Of a stretch of 64,000 nucleotides of DNA, positions 11,250 to 20,198 are shown one piece after another. A program made the position numbers and the translations under genes. Source of the DNA: Sphaerisporangium sp040685555 (GTDB taxonomy: Bacteria > Actinomycetota > Actinomycetes > Streptosporangiales > Streptosporangiaceae); NCBI RefSeq assembly GCF_040685555.1, contig NZ_JBFBIK010000028.1, positions 9,159-73,158 on the forward strand, given 5' to 3'. Below the pieces are notes generated by a model. That model was not told the origin of the DNA. It worked only from the letters and a program-made list of their open reading frames with translations, and did not search any database. Positions within the stretch are counted from its first letter, which is position 1. Each line of letters opens with the position of its first letter.

Positions 11250-13581
11250 GCTCCTCCGTGCTGAGCTGACCTTGGTCTCGCAGACGCACGAGGACCGGGA
11301 TGTGCCTGAGGCGCTGCAGGAAAGACTGGTAGTCAGGCACTCGGTTGAGAGGGTCTGTGCCTAGATTGAAGTCGCGTCGCAGGACAGCTGTCCCTGCTCG
11401 GATGGTGTCACCCGCGATGGTGTCGTCGGCCGCTGCGTCAACGCGGCGTAGCATGATGGAGGCTTTGTCTCGCACGCACCCAGTGGGGTGGTCGTTTGCG
11501 AACTCCTCGATAATCCGTTCAACGCGCTGGTCTCGTCGGCTGTCGGACTCTCGCTCGCGTGCCAATTGGAGGGTCTCGTTGAGCTTCTTGAAAAGGGAGG
11601 CGAAGTTCGTGTCGAGGGTTGCGACATCGTCAGAAAGCGTATTGTCCTCCTCGTGCTCCTGCAGGTAGGCGAGGAGTTCCTTGGCGAAACCTGCCTTGCC
11701 GATATCGGTCTTGAACGCCCTCTCGAATGCGGCCTCGACTGCATCCCACATCGACGTGTTGTCGGCGTCGATGCCGGCCTTGATGGCCTTGTCGGTGAGC
11801 TTTGCTGTATCTGCTCCGCTCAATCCCAGAAGGCTAGAGGCGTAGCGGCGTGCGGCGATGCCGGCAAGCGTCAGAGGGACCAGGTCTTCGGGTTCCTCGA
11901 TCGTGACACCAGCTTCGGCCTTCGCATTCACTTCCGTTGCCCATTCGCCGACCATGACAATGAGGTCGTCGGCGACGGTTGGCCTGCCCTTCGCGCCGCC
12001 TCTGCGGATCTGTTTCCGCGCGTTCTCGCCAGCCGAGTCGCTGTCCAGGAGAACCGCGCAGGCAGGCTTGTTCTGGTCGCGTCCGCGTGCGAGGTACAGC
12101 ATGTATGGCACGTTGGAGCCACCGGGAACAAGGGTGACCTGGTTGAGATCAAGGCACTCGCTCGGTGGTTTGCCCGCGCGGCGCAACCGGGCGTTCATGC
12201 CAGAGATAAGCACCTGGTCGGCGATTCCTTCGATGAACAAATTATCGCCGCCGATGAATGCGGTCTCGGCGATGAAGGCACCCAGTGAGGTGCGAAGCGG
12301 CTCATAGTGGTTCTGCGTGACGTCCTTGACCAGGCGCGTCCCCTCATCGCGGGAGCCTTTGTCGACGACACGGACCCGATGCCCGGCGTTGCGGTTAATC
12401 AAAAACGGTGAGTGCGTGACGTAGACAACCTGGTCAGCCCGGTCGGAGTCCTCGGGGCGGGCATGGTCCTCCAGAACGCGCAAGAGGTCTTGTTGCCCGA
12501 GAGCGGATAGGTAAGCGTCCGGTTCGTCCATGAGCAGGACCTCAGGACGGTCGGCGGGACGATCATGCGACCTGAGTTGGACGTAGTAGCTGAGAAAGTA
12601 GGTGAGGCCGCGGCTACGCTCGCTGAACGAGTAGTCGGTACCGGTTCGGTCTCTGATGGTGAAAACCAGCTCATGCTCGCGAGGCGAGACTCGAAGCTGG
12701 AAGTCCTCGTCTTGGCTCCACCACCTGGAGATGTTGAGGTGTCGCGCGATGGACTTGTTCATCTCCTGGATCAGGGCGTTGACCAATCCCTCACGCTCAT
12801 CCTTGATCGCGTTTTGGAGATCCTTGAAAGCAGAAGCCTCGATACGGGCCACCTTGGTAAGCAGGAGGCGACCAAGTCTTTGCTGCTCGGTCTCGGCGGC
12901 CTCCGCAGCACTCAGAATGCTGAACAGGACTGATGCTTGGGACCCCACGTCCTCGACAGTCCCGATCGCGTTGAGGAGGTCGAGTAATTTGACGCGGTCC
13001 CTGCGGCTGGCAAGGCGTGAACCTGTCCGCGCAAGTGCCGCAATCGACACCGAGTCGGGCAGTTCGACCTGCGTCTTAAGCTGGTAGGCATGAGGAAGAA
13101 GTTGTTCGAGGCCTTTGCTCTGATCATCGTCTAGTTCGACGCGCTCCTCGGCGTCGTTGATGACCTCGATCGTGTGTGGGGCTCGCCGGAGCATTAGCAG
13201 GTCTCCGTTTGCCAGAAGCGGGATCTCCAGGGCGCTCATGGCAGCGGCGTCATCCTCAGTGAGTTCGAAGATGGCACCGACCTCAGGGAACAGGCGCAGG
13301 TCCTTCTCGACGGAGAACCGCGTCGAGTACCGGCAGAAGTCGCTCTGGCTGTGGCCTTCGCCGGTGAGGACGATGTTGATCGCGTCGAGGAGGTGCGACT
13401 TTCCTGACTCATTCGCGCCGACTACCGCGGTGATATCTTTCTCAAGATTGATGCGCACATGCGGGAGCCACCCGTCGGGTGTCTCCTGCCATGCTCTCTT
13501 GGTTGATCCGGGGTTCGCCTTCAACTCATAGTCGTAGTTGAACGACTTATACCAACGAATCAACACTTCACGGATACGCAT
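11218..13581 (-). CDS. OLD-family-like ATPase with TOPRIM nuclease domain
   Basis: 787-residue AAA/ABC-type ATPase joined to a TOPRIM domain, as in OLD-family nucleases. Walker A is GANESGKS (about residue 56) and Walker B is VLLMDEPDAY (about 347). The switch His follows in THSPFL. The TOPRIM acidic residues are in LFIEG (about 447) and LLDSDSAG (about 508). The protein is some 200 residues longer than compact OLD or GajA proteins, with a helical C-terminal extension rich in charged residues. OLD-like nucleases often serve in phage defence (P2 Old, GajA). The gene stands alone, with no UvrD-type partner beside it. The ATG at 13581 begins the protein at the typical MRIREVLIRWYKSF strand. Confidence 0.85.
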   Translation of the reverse strand: MRIREVLIRWYKSFNYDYELKANPGSTKRAWQETPDGWLPHVRINLEKDITAVVGANESGKSHLLDAINIVLTGEGHSQSDFCRYSTRFSVEKDLRLFPEVGAIFELTEDDAAAMSALEIPLLANGDLLMLRRAPHTIEVINDAEERVELDDDQSKGLEQLLPHAYQLKTQVELPDSVSIAALARTGSRLASRRDRVKLLDLLNAIGTVEDVGSQASVLFSILSAAEAAETEQQRLGRLLLTKVARIEASAFKDLQNAIKDEREGLVNALIQEMNKSIARHLNISRWWSQDEDFQLRVSPREHELVFTIRDRTGTDYSFSERSRGLTYFLSYYVQLRSHDRPADRPEVLLMDEPDAYLSALGQQDLLRVLEDHARPEDSDRADQVVYVTHSPFLINRNAGHRVRVVDKGSRDEGTRLVKDVTQNHYEPLRTSLGAFIAETAFIGGDNLFIEGIADQVLISGMNARLRRAGKPPSECLDLNQVTLVPGGSNVPYMLYLARGRDQNKPACAVLLDSDSAGENARKQIRRGGAKGRPTVADDLIVMVGEWATEVNAKAEAGVTIEEPEDLVPLTLAGIAARRYASSLLGLSGADTAKLTDKAIKAGIDADNTSMWDAVEAAFERAFKTDIGKAGFAKELLAYLQEHEEDNTLSDDVATLDTNFASLFKKLNETLQLARERESDSRRDQRVERIIEEFANDHPTGCVRDKASIMLRRVDAAADDTIAGDTIRAGTAVLRRDFNLGTDPLNRVPDYQSFLQRLRHIPVLVRLRDQGQLSTEELKGSAPAACR

Positions 13582-13761
13582 CCCGCCCCCTTAGCCCTCA
13601 CCAGGAGGCTTAGCAAACCACGAACCACTGACACTCTGGGTGAGATCACGACTGATCCGCTGTTGTAAGCCCCCGCGACTGCGCCGAACCTGCTTGGGTG
13701 AACAACTCAGGGGTAGCTCACCGGTCAATCCGGCTGGCTGCGGCTGCGCTCGAGGGCATGA

Positions 13762-14417
13762 TCCGTACAGGAGCGATCAAGAAGCGTTGGCATCCCTGTC
13801 GGCCTCGGCCCGACCCTCCGACAACCCGACATGCGGCTCGTCGCGCGAGAGGTCCGCCGCAGCTTTCCCGAGACCCGGCTGGTGAGCCGGGAGATCCCCC
13901 TGCCCGCCCTCACTCACTGCCTGGCCGAGTATTAGGTCGACATCCTGTGGGCAATGGCGCCTGTGCGGCATCCCGCCGTGGACTCGTTCCCCCTGACCAG
14001 CACAAGTCCGCGCATTGGCGTGGGGGCCGACCGGCATTCCCTCGCAGGCGCCGGAACGATGAATGTGGAGGACTTCAGCCAGCACCCGATCCACTACGAC
14101 CCGGCCCCTACTGCGCCGGCGACTAGATGAACCAGTTCTGGCTCGGGGACATACGGCCACGCCGGGAGGCACGCCTAATCGGGATCTACTCCGAGAATTT
14201 CAGCCGCGTTCTGCAGCAAACCGCCGAAGGCGCAGCCGCGTTGGTCGTCTCGGCGGAGGCCACCATGCTCCTGAGCCCTCGTTTGCGGACGGTGACGCTG
14301 ACCGGCGCCGCCCCCGTGATCTTCCATGCCGCACATCGGCGCAGCGACCGCCGCAGTCCCGTTCAAGCGGCCTTGGCAGCTTTTCAGGCTTTCGGTACAG
14401 ACCAGGTAATGGACTAG
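13762..14417 (+). pseudogene. Decayed LysR-type regulator, substrate-binding domain
   Basis: Read across two frames, this stretch gives a recognisable LysR effector-binding domain: LGPTLRQPDMRLVAREVRR, then VDILWAMAPVRHPAVDSFPL, HSLAGAGTMNVEDFSQHP, and in another frame NQFWLGDIRPRREARL up to ALAAFQAFG. A TAG stop interrupts the first frame at 13933-13935 and a frameshift lies near 14110-14126. No N-terminal HTH is detectable upstream. The gene is therefore a 5'-truncated, multiply mutated remnant. Confidence 0.75.
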
Positions 14418-14525
14418 TCGCTGGACTGCCCCAGCCGCACCCTGATGCCGAACGGATCGAGCACCAGCGACACGCGCTCGCCCCACGGCTGGTCGACCGG
14501 CCGCTCCACCAGCGTGAAGCCCCGC
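14414..14525 (-). pseudogene. 3' fragment of a VOC/glyoxalase-fold gene
   Basis: The last ~35 codons of a vicinal-oxygen-chelate protein are present on the minus strand: QPWGERVSLVLDPFGIRVRL followed by a short tail and stop. The upstream continuation in the same frame does not look like the rest of a VOC fold, so only the C-terminal end survives. It is tail-to-tail with the LysR remnant. Confidence 0.6.
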
Positions 14526-14545
14526 CGTTGCTGCTGTTTCTCGAC

Positions 14546-15150
14546 CGCGAATTGTCCGCCGGAGTACGGCGCCTGCGGCAGACCTATCGAACACGCCTTC
14601 CCGCCGGACCGCTGATCCTTCCCGGCTCGGGCGTCGGCTTCGAGGCTGGAACGGTGAGTACCGCAGTTGATCAGCGACTGCGGCTCGCCTTCACCTGTGC
14701 TCCGCCCGTCGACGCCGCCACCGAGCAGGGTTGGGAGAACTGCCGCGTTGCGGCCACAAGGCGCAAAGGTTTCGGCGCCGTCAGTGCGGTTGCCGAGGTC
14801 GGTGCACATCTGCTTCAGCAGTTGACCGACACCGTGGAGACTCTGCGACTGGACGACCGGAACCGGCCGCCGGCACGTACTGATGAACAGGAAGAGCACG
14901 TGGCTCGGATGCTGATAGCCGCCGCGTGGTACGCCCTCGCCTACCGCAATCCCTTCGCCTTCCTGATACTTGCGACCCCCACCATCACCTGATTGACAAC
15001 ATGCTGGCCCAGGTGCATGCCGCGCAACTTCGGCAGCACTGTCCGGAACGTCCGCTTCGACGTTACGGGTAGTTGGTTCGCGTCCATGGGCCAGTACATG
15101 GTGCGGACGCGCAGCAGCGGGACGTACGACAACCCGTACAACTGAGCATG
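14546..15150. other. Gene-debris region upstream of terminator
   Basis: About 600 bp with no intact gene. A plus-strand frame ending at 14992 has a protein-like tail (LLQQLTDTVETLRLDDRNRP, then EEHVARMLIAAAWYALAYR) without an upstream start or ribosome site, consistent with another broken gene. A further 44-codon stretch (about 15016-15150) reads RNFGSTVRNVRFDVTGSWF and ends at a TGA just before the terminator; it too looks like the end of a lost gene. Confidence 0.4.
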
Positions 15151-15187
15151 AAAAAAGGCCCTCTTCCCGGAACGGGAGAGGGCCTTT
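15151..15187. terminator. Rho-independent-type hairpin, likely bidirectional
   Basis: A-run, then GGCCCTCTTCCCG, a GAA loop and CGGGAGAGGGCC with one bulged base, then a T-run. The flanking A and T runs make it usable from both sides. It ends the debris region just before the helicase-nuclease gene. Confidence 0.8.
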
Positions 15188-15294
15188 GATGTGTGCGGTC
15201 GAATCCGAAGTAAGGGCACGGTGGCTGCCGAGTAGCCCGAAGAAGATTAAGGTCATCTATTGAGTGCACGTCGAGTACCGATGTTGGAGGGCTA

Positions 15295-18200
15295 TTGGGC
15301 TGGCGTGACGAGATGACCACCGCGTTGAACGAGTGGCTCTCCGTCGAAGGTGGCGCTCAGCAGTCGGGCAGGTGGCGGCGTATCGGCGCGGCGCGGGCGG
15401 CTGCGGAGCCGGGCGTCTTCGTCGTCGATCTTCGTGGGATGGACGTGAGCCCCGATCAGCTCGACGGGTTACGTCTGGCCGGTTCGGAGGAGACGAGCGT
15501 CCAGGCCGGGTTTCCAGTCATGGAAACGGTTGTCGAGGGGCAGATTCTGCAGGTTCGGGTGGCGGAGTTCGCGGCACACTCCGATCCATACCTCTGGTCG
15601 TTCCGTCAGCCGCCGGGGTTCCTCGTCAGAGCGTTACGTGACGGCATCGGCGGAATCGGCGACGCCGGACTCGCCAACCTTCTCGCCCATGCCCGAATCG
15701 GGGGAACACTGGCGCGCGGTCCGGCTCCGGCTGGGCTGCTGCCCGCTCAGGCGCAGGCATACCACGCCTGTCTTGGCACGGGTGTGTGGCTGGTGTGGGG
15801 TCCGCCCGGGACGGGAAAGACCCGGCTGCTGCAGGCCGCCATCTGCGACCTGATCGCCCAGGGGAAAAGGGTCCTCCTGGTGTCGGCCACCAATATCGCG
15901 GTGGACAACGCGCTGCTGGGTGTCCTCAGGCAGCACCGTCCTCCCGCCGGGCAGATCGTCCGGGTGGGGCCACCGCAGCTCCGGCAGGTCGCCGATGATC
16001 CCAAGGTCTGCCTTCCTCTCATCGTGCGCGCGCGGCTGGCGAAGGTGGAGAAGAAGCGCCGTGACGCGGCCGTACAGCTCAAGGAGATGCTTCGCGACGA
16101 GGAGCGGTTGCACCATTTGCGGGCCCTGCTGGCCGGCTTCGACGCGGCAGCATATTCGAACGCCCGGTTGCGGCTGCGGAGACCGGAACTCGCCTGCGCA
16201 CCGCTCACATCCGCGCTGGCGGAATGCGAACAGGCCCTGGATGCGGGAGCTGTCGCGCTCGTCCGGGCACAGCGGCGACTCAAGGCCGCCGATGAGCGGG
16301 CGGCGGAGACGGTTGAGGCGCAGCGGCTGTGGCAGCAGGTCGAAGCCAAAGCGCACGAGGCGGCGGAGGTGGCGAACGCCGCGACCCAGGCCGAAGCTCG
16401 TGCTCTGACGTCCGAGGCCAGCTGCGGACTGCTGGAAGAGGAGGCCGCCCTGCTGTTACAGCCGTCCGGCAAACCCCGATGGCGGGATCGCCGCGCGTTC
16501 GCGGACATCGAGCGCCAGATCGCCGTCGCCAGGTCAGAGTCGGCCGAACTCCGTTCGCGGGCCGCAGCGGCGCGTGCCACGGCAGATCGCTTCCAGCGCG
16601 ACACCGAGGCGTGGATCAGGGAATCGATCGCACGAGCGGGGTTCGAGCTCGACGAGATCCGAGACCGCATCGAGAAAGCCAATGACGCACGCAAGAGTCT
16701 CCACGATCTCCGCCTGGCCCAGCAGAAGACGGTGGAGCGGCTGGCGACCTTGCACCATGAGCTCTCGTCGTCCGAGACCGCTGAGAAACTCATCGCCGAA
16801 TGCGACCGCCGTCGTTGGCCGAAGCAGCATGACGAAGCTGAAGACCTGCACCGCAGAGTCGCGCAGAACGCTCCCCGCCTTGAGCCTCTGAAGAAGAGCC
16901 ATGAGGCCTTACAGAACGAGTACGAGACGCTGGCCCGTGACGCCCAAGGAGAGATCATCAAGGGCGCGCGGCTGGTGGCCACCACGCTGGCCCGGTTCCG
17001 CATCACCAAAGCGGTGGCCGATGGCCCCTATGACGTGGTGTTGATCGACGAGGCCGGCGCCGCGACCCTGCCGGAGGTGCTGCTGGCCACGGCCAAGGCG
17101 TCGGCGTGCGCCGTACTACTGGGCGACTTCCTGCAACTCGGGGCGGTTCTGCCCAAAGTCATCGAAGAGAGCAACCGCCCGGACATACGCCGCTGGCTCA
17201 TCCCCGACGTCTACCGGCACTGCGGCATCACCACCCCCGAGGACGCCACGAACCATCCGGGCTGCCTGATCATGGACACGCAGCACCGGTTCGGCCCACA
17301 GATCATGGAGGTGGCGAACCGGCTCGCGTACAAGGGAGTCCTCAAAATCGGCGGCACCGTCCGGCCGCGTGCCGCCGACGATCCGGAAATCGTCCTCATC
17401 GACACCGACGGGCTGCACGAACTCGCCCAAGTGCAACGCACCGGACGGAGCAGAGGATGGTGGCCCGCCGGGACACTGCTCTCCCGGGCTCTGCTCGACC
17501 TCCACAACGACGACGGCGAAATCGCCGGGGTGGTCACTCCCTACGGTGACCAGGCGGCGGCGACCCTCGAGGCGCTTCGCGACATCGAACAGCCGGACGG
17601 CCAGCTGGCGGAGGTCGGCACGGCCCACCGTTTCCAGGGCCGGGAGTTCCCCATCGTCATCTTCGACACCGTGGAAGGACAATACGGTGATGGCATGTGG
17701 ATGGCACAGGCCTCCATGATGCCGGGTGCGAGCGGATGGCAGCAGAAAGGCGGCCGCCTGTTCAATGTCGCGGTCACACGTGTCCAGACTCGGCTGTACG
17801 TCGTGGGCAGCCGCGAACGTATCCTGAACGCACCGCCCACGACCGTATTCGGCCACATCGCTCAGCTCTTCCGCGAGCAGAAGGTCCGGTTCGTCAAAGC
17901 GACCGCACTGATCGCTCCGCCCGCAGCGGCCGGCGCGGAATTGGGCCCGTTCGGCGCTCGTCTGGCCGAGACGCTCGCCCGCCATGTCGAGATCACTGAC
18001 GTCCACGACGAGCTCTCGTTCTACGAAGCGTTCACCGCCCGCCTCGCGGAGGCCAGGTCATCGATCTGGCTGTGGTCTCCCTGGGTGGCCGCACGTGTAC
18101 GCACCCTGCTGCCCGTCCTGCGGGAGGCCGTCGGCCGAGGGGTACGTGTGACCGTCTTCGTCCGAGATCCCAGCGACACATTGCAGCAGAAAACGAACTT

Positions 18201-18573
18201 CACCGACTGCCTGACCGAACTACAGGCGATCGTTCCGGCGGTCGTCCGAGTCAACTACATGCATCAGAAGATCGCCGTGATCGACGAGCACACGGTGATG
18301 CTGGGCAGTCTCAACGCGCTCTCGCAGAGGTGGACGCGCGAAATCATGCTGACCGTCCGTGGTGGACATTTCGCGCGCAAAATCCTCGAGCACGAGCACG
18401 CCGAAGACTTCAGCCGGCCGCCCCGCTGCGGCGGATGCCAACGAAATGACGTGGACCTGCGGCGACGGTCGGACGGGCGATGGTTCTGGCGTTGTTACAA
18501 CAGGGAGTGCCCAGGTCGCAGGGGCAATCGCGCCTGGACGAGCGACGTTTTATTCAGCCGCCGTCAGGCGTGA
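15295..18573 (+). CDS. SF1 (UPF1/COG1112-type) helicase fused to PLD nuclease and zinc ribbon; Mokosh type II-like
   Basis: 1,092 residues. The helicase part has Walker A GPPGTGKT (169-176), motif II LIDEAGAA (Asp585, Glu586), motif III GDFLQL, and C-terminal motifs HRFQGREFPIVIFD and FNVAVTR. A long charged, probably coiled-coil insertion (about 265-545) splits the first RecA domain. A phospholipase D domain follows, with one HKD motif HQKIAVIDEH (His990) and downstream GSLNAL, then a zinc ribbon with CGGC and CYNREC. Fusion of a COG1112 helicase to a PLD nuclease is the layout of the single-protein type II Mokosh anti-phage system. The TTG start at 15295 has GGAGGG upstream; an ATG at 15313 is possible. 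Confidence 0.88.
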   Translation: MGWRDEMTTALNEWLSVEGGAQQSGRWRRIGAARAAAEPGVFVVDLRGMDVSPDQLDGLRLAGSEETSVQAGFPVMETVVEGQILQVRVAEFAAHSDPYLWSFRQPPGFLVRALRDGIGGIGDAGLANLLAHARIGGTLARGPAPAGLLPAQAQAYHACLGTGVWLVWGPPGTGKTRLLQAAICDLIAQGKRVLLVSATNIAVDNALLGVLRQHRPPAGQIVRVGPPQLRQVADDPKVCLPLIVRARLAKVEKKRRDAAVQLKEMLRDEERLHHLRALLAGFDAAAYSNARLRLRRPELACAPLTSALAECEQALDAGAVALVRAQRRLKAADERAAETVEAQRLWQQVEAKAHEAAEVANAATQAEARALTSEASCGLLEEEAALLLQPSGKPRWRDRRAFADIERQIAVARSESAELRSRAAAARATADRFQRDTEAWIRESIARAGFELDEIRDRIEKANDARKSLHDLRLAQQKTVERLATLHHELSSSETAEKLIAECDRRRWPKQHDEAEDLHRRVAQNAPRLEPLKKSHEALQNEYETLARDAQGEIIKGARLVATTLARFRITKAVADGPYDVVLIDEAGAATLPEVLLATAKASACAVLLGDFLQLGAVLPKVIEESNRPDIRRWLIPDVYRHCGITTPEDATNHPGCLIMDTQHRFGPQIMEVANRLAYKGVLKIGGTVRPRAADDPEIVLIDTDGLHELAQVQRTGRSRGWWPAGTLLSRALLDLHNDDGEIAGVVTPYGDQAAATLEALRDIEQPDGQLAEVGTAHRFQGREFPIVIFDTVEGQYGDGMWMAQASMMPGASGWQQKGGRLFNVAVTRVQTRLYVVGSRERILNAPPTTVFGHIAQLFREQKVRFVKATALIAPPAAAGAELGPFGARLAETLARHVEITDVHDELSFYEAFTARLAEARSSIWLWSPWVAARVRTLLPVLREAVGRGVRVTVFVRDPSDTLQQKTNFTDCLTELQAIVPAVVRVNYMHQKIAVIDEHTVMLGSLNALSQRWTREIMLTVRGGHFARKILEHEHAEDFSRPPRCGGCQRNDVDLRRRSDGRWFWRCYNRECPGRRGNRAWTSDVLFSRRQA

Positions 18574-18603
18574 CAGAGTGGCCCATCTCAGGGAGACAGC
18601 GCG

Positions 18604-18736
18604 ATGGAACTCCTCCGGCAGGCCTCTGCGTCGGACAGATGCGAGTCAGGCACCACCTTCGATGGCAGCGCCGATCTCCCGGCCGACGCGGACTTGATCG
18701 CCCAGGGGACGCTGATCGATATTAAGAGCACACGCC
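18604..18736 (+). pseudogene. Fragment of a conserved actinomycete gene
   Basis: The frame reads FDGSADLPADADLIAQGTL then IDIKST, which resembles the DADLIVDG..LxxxKST segment of conserved hypothetical proteins of actinomycetes with a PD-(D/E)XK-like core. Both upstream and downstream parts are missing and the frame runs into an unrelated fragment. Identification rests on a short match. Confidence 0.4.
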
Positions 18737-19430
18737 GTGTCCACGCGTTCCCACTACCCACCGTGTACAGCTCACCGGGAAGTCCTCCAGTGGCTGTGGA
18801 CCGTGCTCCTCGCCGATGGAAGCCGGGCCCTGGCCCAGGCGGGCCGATGGGCCCAAGCGCTCCAGCACCTCCAAGACCACAACGGTGTCGGGCAGCGGCT
18901 TCTCGACGGCCGCCAAATCGCGATCATCGCCCACCACGTGGCCGGAGATCACCGGCTCGCCGCGCATCTCCTGGCCGAAACCTCCATGCAAACCCCCTGG
19001 GAGCAGGTCGTGGCAACCTGCCTGGCGGTCCTGACCAGCGACCGCAGCACCGACACCAAAGCCATGACCGACAGCGTTCTCGCACTCGACGACGCACCCG
19101 GGCAGGTATTCTTCCGCACCCGTCTCAGACTCACCGCGATCGACCTCACCGACGCCATCTCCCCTTTGGCTCACGCCATCGAGTCCGACGTACTGCGCTC
19201 AGGCGACGCCTACGCCGCCCGCGAAGTCTCCACCCCCGCAACCTGCGCATCCCAGCTCTCCGCACGAGCCATCAGCACGTTCACCAGGCTCGTTGACACC
19301 TCGGGGCTGGGGAAAGAGTCAGTACCCGCCGACCTCCTGAACCAGCTCACGACCGCGGTAACAGCGGCCGAAGCATCGCTGACCCGCGCGCTCACCCAGC
19401 ACGACGCCCTCGCCGAGGAAACCGTCGCCC
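18737..19430 (+). pseudogene. Truncated helical protein fragment (TPR-like)
   Basis: A frame of about 230 codons with consistent coding character: TAHREVLQWLWTVLLADGSR, then AGRWAQALQHLQDHNGVGQR. This resembles the helical C-terminal half of actinomycete hypothetical proteins found near XRE-type regulators. There is no credible start codon with a ribosome site. The frame continues without a proper end into an unrelated dehydrogenase remnant, so it is a 5'-truncated, 3'-fused relic. It could still be translated from GTG 18737, but that is unlikely. Confidence 0.45.
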
Positions 19431-19661
19431 CACGCGATCACGGTGAACACCGTCGTGCCCGGCCCCATCCAGGTGGAACGGGAGAGGCTGCTGCCGATGA
19501 GCCGGCGGACATCGCCGGACCTGCAGGTGGCGCGTCAGTGTCTGCGACGGCGAGGTCAGCCGGATGACGTCGCGGGGGCGGTAGCGTTCCTCGCAGGCCC
19601 TGGCGCGGGGTTCATCACCGGTCGGTCCCTGCACGTCGACGGCGGCTGGCTCCTGCACTGA
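19431..19661 (+). pseudogene. 3' fragment of a short-chain dehydrogenase
   Basis: The frame gives ITVNTVVPGPIQVE, then QPDDVAGAVAFLAGPGAGF and ITGRSLHVDGGWLL with stop. This is the classical C-terminal third of an SDR (after the YxxxK region). Glycine-rich cofactor motif and catalytic residues are absent, so it is a non-functional remnant. It ends 15 bp before the Nudix gene. Confidence 0.75.
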
Positions 19662-19676
19662 CCGAAAGGAGCCCTG

Positions 19677-20117
19677 ATGAGAGAACGTGTCCGAGCCATC
19701 CTCATCACCCCCGGCGGGAACCTGCTGACCATCAAGCGGGTTCGGCCCCAGATGGCGCCCTACTGGGTGCTGCCCGGGGGCGGCGTCGAGCGGGATGACG
19801 CGAGCGTGGAGTCCGCGCTGCACCGGGAGATCCGCGAGGAGCTCGCCGGCGAAGCCATGGTGCACTCGCTCGTCCACATCGAGGACCAGAGCGGCGAGCG
19901 TCAGTACTTTTTCCTTGCGAGGATTCGCCAGTGGGATCCGGCCCGGCGAAGCGGCCCGGAGTTCGCCGACCCCGCGCGGGGTGAGTACATCGTCGAGGAA
20001 GTGCCTTTGACCTCTGCGGCCCTGGCCCAGATCGCCCTGAAGCCCGAGCCGATCGCGGAGCTGCTGGCCGAGCACACCACGGAGCTGTTTCAGCTTGCCG
20101 ACCTGAGGGCCGCCTGA
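19677..20117 (+). CDS. Nudix hydrolase
   Basis: 146-residue Nudix-fold protein. The Nudix box is GGGVERDDASVESALHREI followed by REEL, matching the pattern Gx5Ex7REUxEExGU except near its end. Such enzymes hydrolyse nucleoside diphosphates linked to another group. The ATG at 19677 is preceded by GAAAGGAG. It is the last intact gene of the accessory island. The substrate cannot be predicted. Confidence 0.9.
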   Translation: MRERVRAILITPGGNLLTIKRVRPQMAPYWVLPGGGVERDDASVESALHREIREELAGEAMVHSLVHIEDQSGERQYFFLARIRQWDPARRSGPEFADPARGEYIVEEVPLTSAALAQIALKPEPIAELLAEHTTELFQLADLRAA

Positions 20118-20148
20118 CCTCGAACATCACAACTTCTGATAGGTCAGG
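20113..20148. terminator. Possible weak hairpin after Nudix gene
   Basis: CCTGACCT (20113-20120) and AGGTCAGG (20141-20148) are perfect inverted repeats with a 20-bp loop, overlapping the Nudix stop. No T-run follows. It lies between convergent genes, so termination is plausible; an operator is an alternative. Confidence 0.3.
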
Positions 20149-20198
20149 TGTTGCACCGATCATTAGCACCTTAAGGGCCCAGAGCGGGTCATTTTTGG

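Noticed and set aside
13582..15294. Intact genes in the debris region
   Set aside because: Several frames exceed 90 codons, but family matches shift between frames and contain stops; no start has a matching ribosome site.
11218..18573. Gabija-like system from the OLD nuclease plus helicase
   Set aside because: Gabija needs a UvrD/Rep-like GajB next to GajA in the same direction. Here the helicase is UPF1-like, carries its own PLD nuclease, is divergent and is separated by 1.7 kb of broken genes.
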